A stretch of 57,414 nucleotides of DNA from Lachnospiraceae bacterium (GTDB lineage: Bacteria; Bacillota; Clostridia; Lachnospirales; Lachnospiraceae). Made by a program: the position numbers and the translations under genes. The notes under the pieces are model-generated. The model had not been told where the DNA came from and made no database searches. It saw nothing but the letters and a program-made list of their open reading frames with translations. Below, piece by piece: positions 28,050 to 36,570 of the stretch (its first letter is position 1; each line of letters begins with the position of its first letter). The stretch covers positions 1 to 57,414 of the forward strand of contig JAGAQI010000133.1 of assembly GCA_017622795.1 (NCBI GenBank). The letters are read 5' to 3'.

Positions 28050-28077
28050 ATATCGGAGCATTAATCAAAATACTTTA
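28050..28077 (-). promoter_or_regulatory. Sigma-28-type promoter of flgM operon
   Basis: Minus strand TAAA-N16-TCCGATAT, with the same -10 octamer as the flaG promoter. The spacer is one base longer than the usual 15. The following leader contains an 8-bp hairpin (28011-28018 with 28024-28031). It lies directly after the lysA-like stop codon. Confidence 0.7.
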
Positions 28078-28079
28078 GC

Positions 28080-29333
28080 CTACTTGAAAAAATTTGTGAA
28101 ATCAAATGTAGCAAAGTAATCTGCAGGGGTTTCTGCACGACGGATCATCTGAACTTCACCGTTTTCTTTTAATAAAAGTTCTGCGGAACGAAGCTTTCCG
28201 TTATAGTTATAACCCATGGAAAATCCGTGGGCACCGGTATCGTGGATTACCACATAGTCACCTATATCAATTTTTGGCAGCATTCGATCAATGGCAAACT
28301 TATCGTTATTTTCGCAAAGGGAGCCTGTCACATCATATTTGTGGTCACATGGCAGGTCCTCCTTGCCCGGAATTGTGATATGATGATAAGCACCATACAT
28401 GGCAGGACGCATCAAATTAACCGCGCAGGCATCCAGACCGATGTACTCTTTATAAATGTGCTTTTCATGTACGGCGGTAGCCACTACCTGTCCGTAAGGA
28501 GCCAGCATAAAACGTCCGAGCTCCGTAAAAATAGCCACATCACCCATACCGGCAGGAACTAAAATTTCTTCATACGCTTTTCTTACCCCTTCACCGATAA
28601 CAAAAATATCATTTGCCTGCTGTTCCGGACGATACGGAATACCAACACCGCCGGATAAATTGATAAAGGTAATATTGGCACCGGTCTTTTCCTTTAATTC
28701 TACTGCCAGCTCAAACAGGGTTCTGGCTAACATCGGATAATAGTCGTTGGTTACGGTGTTGCTGCAAAGGAAGGAATGGATACCGAATTCCTCCACACCC
28801 TTGCTCTTTAAAATCTTATAACCTTCTATCATCTGTTCCTTGGTCATACCATACTTGGCATCCCCCGGATTATCCATAATACCGTTGCTTACTTCATATA
28901 CGCCGCCCGGGTTGTAACGGCAACAGATTCTCTTTGGAAGTCCTGCCACCTTTTCTAAAAATGCAATATGTGTAAAGTCATCCAGATTGATAATTGCACC
29001 AAGCTCCTTTGCCTTCACGAACTCTTCCGCCGGCGTGGCATTGGAAGAAAACATAATCTCGGTTCCCGTGGAACCTACCGCTTCCGACATCATCAGCTCT
29101 GTCAGAGAGGAACAGTCGAAACCGCAGCCCTCTTCTTTTAATACCTGCATGATATAAGGATTTGGTGTTGCCTTTACTGCAAAATACTCCTTAAATCCTT
29201 TATTCCAGGAAAATGCCTTTGCCATATTTCTGGCATTTTCGCGAATACCCTTTTCATCATAAATATGGAACGGTGTCGGATATTTCTTTACTACCTCTGC
29301 AATTTGTTCCTTTGTTAAAAAAGATTTTTTCAT
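28080..29333 (-). CDS. lysA: Diaminopimelate decarboxylase-like PLP enzyme
   Basis: A 417-residue fold-type III PLP decarboxylase. The PLP lysine lies in FAVKATPNPY (K54), the glycine-rich phosphate-binding motif reads NLSGGVGIPY, and the C-terminal active-site segment GSLCENNDKFAID supplies the cysteine. LysA makes L-lysine from meso-diaminopimelate. Other members of the fold act on related amino acids or polyamine precursors, so the substrate is inferred from length and motif. It follows the last TagF/GT4 gene by 23 bases with its own AAGGAG site and is likely co-transcribed with that cluster, an unusual partner for lysine synthesis. Confidence 0.8.
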   Translation of the reverse strand: MKKSFLTKEQIAEVVKKYPTPFHIYDEKGIRENARNMAKAFSWNKGFKEYFAVKATPNPYIMQVLKEEGCGFDCSSLTELMMSEAVGSTGTEIMFSSNATPAEEFVKAKELGAIINLDDFTHIAFLEKVAGLPKRICCRYNPGGVYEVSNGIMDNPGDAKYGMTKEQMIEGYKILKSKGVEEFGIHSFLCSNTVTNDYYPMLARTLFELAVELKEKTGANITFINLSGGVGIPYRPEQQANDIFVIGEGVRKAYEEILVPAGMGDVAIFTELGRFMLAPYGQVVATAVHEKHIYKEYIGLDACAVNLMRPAMYGAYHHITIPGKEDLPCDHKYDVTGSLCENNDKFAIDRMLPKIDIGDYVVIHDTGAHGFSMGYNYNGKLRSAELLLKENGEVQMIRRAETPADYFATFDFTNFFK

Positions 29334-29356
29334 TTGGTTATTCTCCTTCTTATATA

Positions 29357-31831
29357 TTACGGCAGCAGAGACTCAAACTGAGCAACTGCCTCCCTGTTGT
29401 ACTGCTCATAATCTATCGCTAAATGTGCCGGCACTTTACCCTCTAAACAGTCACGCAGTGCTTTTTCCACTCCTGCTTCACTGTTTTCCATAAGATATCC
29501 ACCGGCAAGCCGCATAAACGCATGATTTCCCGGTACATCCGTTGCTACGCAAGGAAGCCCCAGAATATCCGCATCCGCAAGATTAGTTCCCAATCCCTCA
29601 TAAAAGGCCGCAGATACATAATAATCACATTCCTGCATAAGCGGATATGGGTTACTCATATTTTTTACCAAAAATACCGCATTTTCGCAAGACCTTCCAC
29701 GAAGTTTTTCAGACAGTTCCGAAAACATGACGCCGGTTTCGCCCAGAATAAACAAACAGGTATCCGGTGCATCTGCATGTACCCGTTCAAAGGCGTTAAT
29801 TAACCGCTCGTATCCTTTCTCCTTTGAAAAGCCCCCCACAGAAACAAATTTTTTCAGCTGTTTGTTCTCTAAGGCATCGTAAAACCGCTCCCGGCAGGCA
29901 TTCACCGAAACACCTTCCATGGAAAGCTCCTTTGATGCTTTTAACAACACCCCTGCTTTGTCTACGATTTCATGGCATACTACCGGATTAGAAGCATCCT
30001 TTTTCTTTGGATGATACTTCCTTGCCAATGTTTTAATCGGCTCCAATACATCCTCCGAGGCTGCCATGACTGCATCATAGCAGTTGTACATGTCCCCATA
30101 AAAGGCTTCATCCATATTCTTTTTATCCTTACATACCTCTGCCATATCCCGGTAAATATGGAGACTCCGCTTACACGGCAGCTGTTCAAAGGCAGCTGTT
30201 ACTTCATCATAATAGCCGGAAAACTGCACCACTCCGTCTAAACGGCATGGTCCGAACATCCGGGCACGGTCTCTGGCACAGATTTTTTGCATCAGCGGTC
30301 TTACCTTTTCGTAAGGAACCTTTCCGTTTGCCTTCCATGCCATATAATCCACAAATTCCGAAGGTGTGGCACTGCGCCACTGATAAAATCCGTGATAGTC
30401 CACATCAGGCGGCAGGACATCAATGTCGCTCTGACGCTTTCTGATATCTTCCATCGGAAATACCACCGCATAATTGTATTTGGTACGGTCCACCGCATGC
30501 AATAATTTCACTGCTGCGGCTGTCAGTTCATTTTTACCAAATCCGCCGATATAAAGCAAGACATTTTTCTTTCCGTTATCCGGAACCGGCCGTTTTTCAA
30601 ACAATGGGCTGTCTTCCTCAAAAATCACCTTACGAAGTAAAGCTTCCGTTACTCCAGGCGTTTCATACGGGCAGAACCGTGCTAAAAATGCCGTATCATC
30701 ATATTCCTTCGGGAGAGCAATTTCCTTCACCAGTTCCTGCAGAGTCTGTACCTTCGGAAACGGAAGTTCCTCCAAAGAAAGATAAAAGCCTCTGTCTCTG
30801 GTGTACTCTTCCAGATCATACGTAAATAATACTACTTTCTGTCCTGTAATGGCATAGTCAAAGAACACGCTGGAATAATCCGTTACCAGCACATCCATGG
30901 CATTTAAAAACTCATATCCGTCATATTCCAACGGGAACGGTTTGATACGGGTGTACTTTGATAAATCAATGCCGGCCGCGTTCATATAATGCAGCTTTAC
31001 AAACATGGTTTGTTTCTCTGTAAGCATCCGGTCCAGTTCATCAAAATAGGCACACAGCTGCTCATTCTGTCCCACACCGTTTACATTACTCATGGCTCCG
31101 CGCCAGGTCGGCATAAAGCCGATACACTGCATGTCCTCCGTAAAGCCGCATTCCTTCCGCACCTCGTCCCGTCTGGTTTTATCATGGAACACCTGATTTC
31201 TCGGATAGCCGGAAAGTAAAATCTCTGCCTTACAGAAATTCTTCAACATGTAATCTTCTACCATGCAGTTCATGGTAAACTCATTCGGGTACAGAAGATA
31301 ATCTGCTTCGAAGAAATTTTTCTGCAGATTACCCAACATCGCATGGTCATTTTTGATTTTCTTTCCCAAAGTTTTTAACGGCGTGCCGTGCCAGGTATTA
31401 AAATACACCTGTTCCGGACGTTTGATAAATATTTGTGAAAAACTGGTTTCCGTAATCAGATACTTTGCAGAAGCAAGAATTTTGTAATACTCATCCGTAT
31501 CACTGATTACTACAGTTACACGTTCTAACTGCAGACTTTTTACATAATCCAGCCGGGTCTGATATACATCCGCCCTACCGGATAAATAAAGTTTGAACGC
31601 TCCGAATGCCGGATTGTCATTCAATTCCTTGACCAGCGCTGCCACATTACCGGTTGGATGAGCACCGTCCAGCGCCTCCAGCAAAATCATCTTAGAATCA
31701 ATTTTCAAATGTTCCCGATACCAGGCATAGTTCTGCCTGTGATAAAAATTCGGTGCTTTTCCGGCTTTATTTTCCTGCACTATCGCAGCATTCCTTTTCC
31801 ATTCTTTTCTCTGCAAAAGCCTGTCAAACAT
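29357..31831 (-). CDS. TagF-like glycerophosphotransferase fused to GT4 domain (paralogue E)
   Basis: An 824-residue two-domain protein. The N-terminal TagF-like (CDP-glycerol glycerophosphotransferase) domain covers residues 40 to about 400. It has the catalytic-type motif WHGTPLKTLGKK (H148), PTWRG (241-245), a second histidine in VKLHYM (H281) and TDYSSVFFDY (DYSS 318-321), all intact. A C-terminal GT4-type glycosyltransferase region follows after about residue 430. There the EX7E donor-site motif reads EGLGTNLAD, so the second glutamate is aspartate (E745, D753). It should transfer glycerol phosphate; glycosyl transfer may be altered. AAAGGTAG precedes the chosen ATG, 7 bases after paralogue D ends. 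Product and acceptor unknown. Confidence 0.85.
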   Translation of the reverse strand: MFDRLLQRKEWKRNAAIVQENKAGKAPNFYHRQNYAWYREHLKIDSKMILLEALDGAHPTGNVAALVKELNDNPAFGAFKLYLSGRADVYQTRLDYVKSLQLERVTVVISDTDEYYKILASAKYLITETSFSQIFIKRPEQVYFNTWHGTPLKTLGKKIKNDHAMLGNLQKNFFEADYLLYPNEFTMNCMVEDYMLKNFCKAEILLSGYPRNQVFHDKTRRDEVRKECGFTEDMQCIGFMPTWRGAMSNVNGVGQNEQLCAYFDELDRMLTEKQTMFVKLHYMNAAGIDLSKYTRIKPFPLEYDGYEFLNAMDVLVTDYSSVFFDYAITGQKVVLFTYDLEEYTRDRGFYLSLEELPFPKVQTLQELVKEIALPKEYDDTAFLARFCPYETPGVTEALLRKVIFEEDSPLFEKRPVPDNGKKNVLLYIGGFGKNELTAAAVKLLHAVDRTKYNYAVVFPMEDIRKRQSDIDVLPPDVDYHGFYQWRSATPSEFVDYMAWKANGKVPYEKVRPLMQKICARDRARMFGPCRLDGVVQFSGYYDEVTAAFEQLPCKRSLHIYRDMAEVCKDKKNMDEAFYGDMYNCYDAVMAASEDVLEPIKTLARKYHPKKKDASNPVVCHEIVDKAGVLLKASKELSMEGVSVNACRERFYDALENKQLKKFVSVGGFSKEKGYERLINAFERVHADAPDTCLFILGETGVMFSELSEKLRGRSCENAVFLVKNMSNPYPLMQECDYYVSAAFYEGLGTNLADADILGLPCVATDVPGNHAFMRLAGGYLMENSEAGVEKALRDCLEGKVPAHLAIDYEQYNREAVAQFESLLP

Positions 31832-31838
31832 ACTGGTT

Positions 31839-34238
31839 CTACCTTTCCGGAAGCATTGCCTCAAACTGGGCAACAGCCTCCTTGTTGTACTCTGAATAAT
31901 CCAATGTAAATCGCTTCGGAGCCTGTCCCTGCAGACACCGGTACATACCATCCATCACTCCCTGCTCACTGTCTTCGGTAAGCAAGCCGCCATACTGTTC
32001 CATCCATTTTCTCGGTCCCGGAATATCGGTAGACACGCACGGAAGACCCACAATATCCGCTTCTGTTAACACTACCGGAAGACCTTCGTAATAGGAAGAC
32101 AGTACAAAATAGTCGCAAGCCGCCAACAGGGCATACGGATTGGACAAATACTTCATAATAACAATCGCATCTGACGCCGTAGACCCGGATGCCAGCTCCG
32201 CGGTTTCTTCATACAACGGACCATATCCGCCAAGAATGACAAGTCCCGTATCCGGATAGTCTGCATGCACCTTTTCAAATGCCGAAATCAGTCTGGCATG
32301 TCCTTTTTCCGGAAGAAAACGTCCGATGGTTACAAATATTTTTTTATCGGAAGAAAGCAGTTCGCGTAAAGCTTCTTCCGTCACGTTCAATTCGGTTTTT
32401 TCATCTAATTTCAGTTCTTCCTTCGAGCGCTTTACTACCTGCTCATAAGGAATCACATTCTTTGCCAGCACAATATTCGCCTCTGCAGGAGTTCCGCCGT
32501 CCATGGCTACCATCTGTTCCGCCACCGGACGCTGCCATTCCGCAACCAACGCTATTGCATCAAAGGTATGATACGCATGACACAGCGGTTCCGGACGGAT
32601 TCCTTTCTTCTCTACTTCCAAAAGCATATTGTTATGCAGATAAATTATTTTTTTACAAGGCATAAGCTCAAATAAAATCAATAAGTCTCTGCCGTAACCC
32701 TCGTAGTGAATCACCGCATCTACCCGCAGGAAGGAAAGCAGACGGTCTTTTTCCCTCTGCATCCGGCGGTATAATACCGGCTTTGCTTTTTCATACGGAT
32801 AGTCCGGCTCATTCTGCCATCCGGCGAAAATTTCTTTTTCTTCGCCATACACCGCCTCCACGTTGGTGTATCCGTAATAGGAAACACCCTCCGGAAGCTC
32901 CTTTAAGGTTTCTGCCACCTGGCGCACCTGTTCCGTACGGAAAAACAGAATATAGTTATAAGCTTCTCTGTCCAAATGTTCCAATAGACTTAAGATGGAC
33001 GAAGTGATTCCGTTCTTAAAAAGTGGTCCCGGATAAATCAGTATATTTTTCTTTCCGTTATCCGGCAGATTGCTTTCGGCAAGCTCCGTCACCTCTTCTT
33101 TTAATACCGCATGACGGAGAACCTGCTCCGCTGTATCCGGTTTATTATATTGGCTGTACTTGGTATAGAACTCTTCATCGTCATAATTTTTCTCTGTATT
33201 CAGCTCTGCTGCCAGTTCCTCCACAGATGACACTTTCGGAAACGGCAGTTTTCCATGCAGACTGTAATACTGCTCCGTATCTTCCTGATCATGAGAAAAA
33301 AGCACTATCTTCTTTCTTGTAGCCGCGAAATCAAAAATCAGGTCAGATCCGTCTGTTACGAAACAGTCTGCCATAGCAAGCATCTGAATTACACCACAGC
33401 TTCTCGGCATAAAACGGATATGTTCCAAAGCAGCGTATGCATACTCTTCCCGTAACCGGTACGGCGCGGATACAACCAGAACCTGTGACTCCGAAAGATT
33501 GCTATTTAAACGCTGTAACGTGTTCCAAAGAAGTTCTTCGCTCCTTTTTAATTCCAAACTTTCTGCTTCCCCTTGCAGCATCGGCACATACACAAAAACC
33601 TGCTTGTCTTCCAAGCCAAGCTTTTTACGACGTTCCTGAGTTCCCTTTTCATCAAAAAGCACTTCATTTTGAAAACGGCCAGCATACAGCACTTTGTTTG
33701 TTGCAAGGTTGGAAAGCATGTAGTTTTCTGCCAGCTGCTGCATGGTAAATTCATTCGGACATACCAAATAATCCGCACACCATAAATTTCTCTGTGCGTT
33801 ACCGATTCCCACATAATCAGATTCGGAATAGCGGCCTCCAACTTTCATCGGAACACCGTTCCATACCCGCAGATAAATCTGTTCTTTTTTTTTCATAAAA
33901 TGATGCTGGAAGGAATTTTCATTAATCAGCACCCCTGCCGTAGCCAGCAAACGGTTGTATTCCTCTGTGGCATACAACACTGTCTGCACCTTCGGCACTC
34001 CGATAAAACGTAAAAAGTCCTTCCGGTCTTCCAAAGTTTCCGGTGTGCATACCACATAAACTGTATAGTTTTGAAACTCCGGCAGTCGTGCAAACACCTT
34101 AGCCAGTGCCTGCATGCTGTAGCTAAATCTCTTTCCCTGCTGCGATTCCATTAAAACACAATGCTTATCTACCGGAAGGGAATAGAATTCTGTATATTTT
34201 TGTTGTAACTGCAGCACTTGGCTAATTTCTTCTGCCAT
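31839..34238 (-). CDS. TagF/GT4 fusion with degenerate glycerophosphotransferase domain (paralogue D)
   Basis: A 799-residue paralogue. In the N-terminal domain the catalytic motif reads WNGVPMKVGG (Asn at 127 replaces His), PTWR becomes PMLQ (219-222), the second histidine segment reads VVSAPY with no His, and DYSS becomes DGSD (296-299). Four independent motifs are lost, so this domain should not transfer glycerol phosphate. The GT4 domain is intact: IFVTIGRFLPEKGH, then the EX7E motif EGLPVVLTE (E718, E726). The overall fold and linker are kept, which fits a structural or regulatory role for the dead domain. It lies 15 bases after tagD. Confidence 0.85.
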   Translation of the reverse strand: MAEEISQVLQLQQKYTEFYSLPVDKHCVLMESQQGKRFSYSMQALAKVFARLPEFQNYTVYVVCTPETLEDRKDFLRFIGVPKVQTVLYATEEYNRLLATAGVLINENSFQHHFMKKKEQIYLRVWNGVPMKVGGRYSESDYVGIGNAQRNLWCADYLVCPNEFTMQQLAENYMLSNLATNKVLYAGRFQNEVLFDEKGTQERRKKLGLEDKQVFVYVPMLQGEAESLELKRSEELLWNTLQRLNSNLSESQVLVVSAPYRLREEYAYAALEHIRFMPRSCGVIQMLAMADCFVTDGSDLIFDFAATRKKIVLFSHDQEDTEQYYSLHGKLPFPKVSSVEELAAELNTEKNYDDEEFYTKYSQYNKPDTAEQVLRHAVLKEEVTELAESNLPDNGKKNILIYPGPLFKNGITSSILSLLEHLDREAYNYILFFRTEQVRQVAETLKELPEGVSYYGYTNVEAVYGEEKEIFAGWQNEPDYPYEKAKPVLYRRMQREKDRLLSFLRVDAVIHYEGYGRDLLILFELMPCKKIIYLHNNMLLEVEKKGIRPEPLCHAYHTFDAIALVAEWQRPVAEQMVAMDGGTPAEANIVLAKNVIPYEQVVKRSKEELKLDEKTELNVTEEALRELLSSDKKIFVTIGRFLPEKGHARLISAFEKVHADYPDTGLVILGGYGPLYEETAELASGSTASDAIVIMKYLSNPYALLAACDYFVLSSYYEGLPVVLTEADIVGLPCVSTDIPGPRKWMEQYGGLLTEDSEQGVMDGMYRCLQGQAPKRFTLDYSEYNKEAVAQFEAMLPER

Positions 34239-34253
34239 GAGTTTCTCTCCTTT

Positions 34254-34640
34254 TTACTTATGTAAATCGTTCTTAATTTTTGTAGTGGAAATACCATCGG
34301 TTCTTGGCAGGTATACCACTTCACAATACTCTTTTAAGAAATCAAACTGGCCTGCCCAGTCATCTCCCATAACAAACACATCAATCTGATTATCTACTAC
34401 ATCGGATACTTTCTGCTCCCAGCAGGTTTCCGGAATCACTTCATCCACATAGCGGATTGCCTCTAAAATTCCTTTTCTGTCTTCGTAGCTGTGATATGCT
34501 GTTTTATGCTTAATGGCATTAAACTCATCAGTGGAGAGTACTACTAACAAATAGTCTCCCAGTTCTCTTGCACGACGCAATAAATTAATGTGTCCCATAT
34601 GAAGCAAATCATAGGTTCCGTAAGTAATTACTTTTTTCAT
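34254..34640 (-). CDS. tagD: Glycerol-3-phosphate cytidylyltransferase
   Basis: Makes CDP-glycerol from CTP and glycerol 3-phosphate, the donor for TagF-like enzymes. The 128-residue protein has the HMGH nucleotide motif (H14, H17) and RTDGISTTKIK near the C terminus, variant of RTEGISTT. Length matches Bacillus TagD. A strong AAGGAGG precedes the ATG. Being embedded between paralogues C and D, it ties the whole array to CDP-glycerol chemistry. Confidence 0.96.
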   Translation of the reverse strand: MKKVITYGTYDLLHMGHINLLRRARELGDYLLVVLSTDEFNAIKHKTAYHSYEDRKGILEAIRYVDEVIPETCWEQKVSDVVDNQIDVFVMGDDWAGQFDFLKEYCEVVYLPRTDGISTTKIKNDLHK

Positions 34641-34673
34641 ATTATATGCCTCCTTATGTTCTGATCGGCTGTG

Positions 34674-36533
34674 TTACAGAAGCTTCTGATACTCAGCAAC
34701 ATTCTGAACCACCGTTATATTAACCTTTTCTCCCGCTATGTTTTTCACCGCTGCCAGATGTTCTTCTTCCGTAACCGCTACCACATCATAAGCACGGTAA
34801 GCGTCCGCCAGCAATTTTCTGTCCATCCCGTTTTTACCCTTAGTTGCTTTTTCCATATCGTTATGGGCAAAGATAATTTTTCTGCACGGCATCGCCTGCA
34901 GGGCAGCAATCATATCCACGGAATAACCGGTAAACTGCACCACTTCATCCACACGGCAGCCTCCGAAAATACGCTGCGACTCAAACCCGGCTTTCTTTTC
35001 GATAATTCCCTTTACCAAACCGTACGGTAACAGCTTTTTATCTCTCCAAAGCTTGTAAAGAAACATATCCCACAAACTTAAGCTGATATTGTCATAGTGT
35101 CCGAAATGGGTCACCTCTTCCGGGAGCGGAAGCAAACGCTCCTGATTCTTTTTCAAATCCTCGATCTTAAAAATTACCATATAGTTATAGTTTTCAAAAT
35201 CGGCATTATGAAAAAACTCCATCGCTGCCCGGGTAATTTTATTATCTTTTATTGCTCCCAGATAAAACACTACATTTTTCTTCTTATTATCCTGCAGTTC
35301 ACGTTCCTCAATCAGGCTGCTTGCCTCTCCGAAAAGCACCCGGCGAAGCAACGCATTCGTGACATCCGCATGCTCGTATTTGCAGAACTTCTGTATAAAG
35401 GCTTCATCGTCGTAGGATTTCGGAGCATTCATGCAGGCTAACAGTTCATCCACCGTTGCTGTCTGTGGAAATGGCAATTCATCCATGGAAAAGTAAAAGC
35501 CCCGGTCTGCAATATACTCTTCTTTATCATAGGCAAACAAAATAATCTTTTTACGGGTTACCGCATAATCAAAGAAAATACTGGAATAATCGGTAATCAA
35601 CCCGTCGGTAGCATTTAAAAACTCATAAGTATCATATTTTTCTGACGGAAAAGGAACCACTTTTTTCAGTGCGCTCAAATCCATATCTTTTACACTGACC
35701 GGATGCAGCTTTACGTATACTCTCTGGTTGTCGGCAAGCTTTGTATCCAGTTCTTCCAGATAACGGTACAGTCTTTCGTTTTGCTGCTTGCTGGTTACCT
35801 TGCCCACAATACCGCGCCAGGTTGGAAGATATGCGTATACCTCCATGTTTTCGATACCGCATTCCTTACGGATTTCATCCCTGCGTCCCTTGGTAAGGAA
35901 AACCGAGGTCCGTGGATAGCCGGACAGCAGAATTTTTGCACTGCCCCAGTTTGGAATCATATAGTCTTCCAGCATATGCTCCATGGTAAACTCATTCGGA
36001 TACAACAGATAATCCGCTGTAAACATGGTATGCTGGGCATTACCGATACCGGCATAATCCTTTTTAATTTTTCTTCCCAGAGTTTTAAACGGTGTTCCGT
36101 GCCATGTATTGAAATAAATCTGTTCCGGACGCTTGATAAACACATGCACAAAGGTATTATCATTAATTAAGTATTTTGCCGTTGCCAGCACCTTAAAATA
36201 TTCCTTACTGCTAACGGACAGCAGCTTTGTTCTTTCCGCGAGACCGTAACCTGCCAGAAAAGCCCTTCTGCTTTCCATCTGTTCTTTTTTACAGGAAAGA
36301 TACAGTTGATACTCCGCATAGTCCGGATTCTCACACAGTTCCTTTAAAATCGCAAATATATTGCCTCCCAGGGAACCACCCAGCTGGGATTCCAAAAGAA
36401 CCGTCTTTTCTTTTACCGGGCAGTGCTCCAGGTAATACACATATTGCTTTTTACCTATCAGCCCACGCTCAATCTTTCCGGACAGCTTCCGGTAATTCTT
36501 TTTTAAATTCGCCAGCTTTTGTTTTATTCCCAT
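34674..36533 (-). CDS. TagF-like glycerophosphotransferase with truncated GT4 half (paralogue C)
   Basis: A 619-residue paralogue. The TagF-like domain is intact: WHGTPFKTLGRK (H145), PTWRG, VKLHPV (H277) and TDYSSIFFDY (DYSS 315-318). The C-terminal part contains only the first Rossmann half of the GT4 domain and stops after NVAEYQKLL, before the donor-binding half with EX7E. The stop is 33 bases before tagD, so the missing half is not present out of frame. The start at 36533 (AAGGGA upstream) is preferred; an ATG at 36566 lacks a site. A basic amphipathic N terminus suggests membrane association. It should be a glycerophosphotransferase without glycosyltransferase activity. Confidence 0.85.
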   Translation of the reverse strand: MGIKQKLANLKKNYRKLSGKIERGLIGKKQYVYYLEHCPVKEKTVLLESQLGGSLGGNIFAILKELCENPDYAEYQLYLSCKKEQMESRRAFLAGYGLAERTKLLSVSSKEYFKVLATAKYLINDNTFVHVFIKRPEQIYFNTWHGTPFKTLGRKIKKDYAGIGNAQHTMFTADYLLYPNEFTMEHMLEDYMIPNWGSAKILLSGYPRTSVFLTKGRRDEIRKECGIENMEVYAYLPTWRGIVGKVTSKQQNERLYRYLEELDTKLADNQRVYVKLHPVSVKDMDLSALKKVVPFPSEKYDTYEFLNATDGLITDYSSIFFDYAVTRKKIILFAYDKEEYIADRGFYFSMDELPFPQTATVDELLACMNAPKSYDDEAFIQKFCKYEHADVTNALLRRVLFGEASSLIEERELQDNKKKNVVFYLGAIKDNKITRAAMEFFHNADFENYNYMVIFKIEDLKKNQERLLPLPEEVTHFGHYDNISLSLWDMFLYKLWRDKKLLPYGLVKGIIEKKAGFESQRIFGGCRVDEVVQFTGYSVDMIAALQAMPCRKIIFAHNDMEKATKGKNGMDRKLLADAYRAYDVVAVTEEEHLAAVKNIAGEKVNITVVQNVAEYQKLL

Positions 36534-36570
36534 GGTTGCTATATTCCCTTCTGTTTCTTTTATCATAAAT

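Noticed and set aside
31832-31951. Forty-codon N-terminal extension of paralogue E
   Set aside because: It overlaps the coding end of paralogue D in another frame and is absent from the other paralogues; the ATG at 31831 has a ribosome site.
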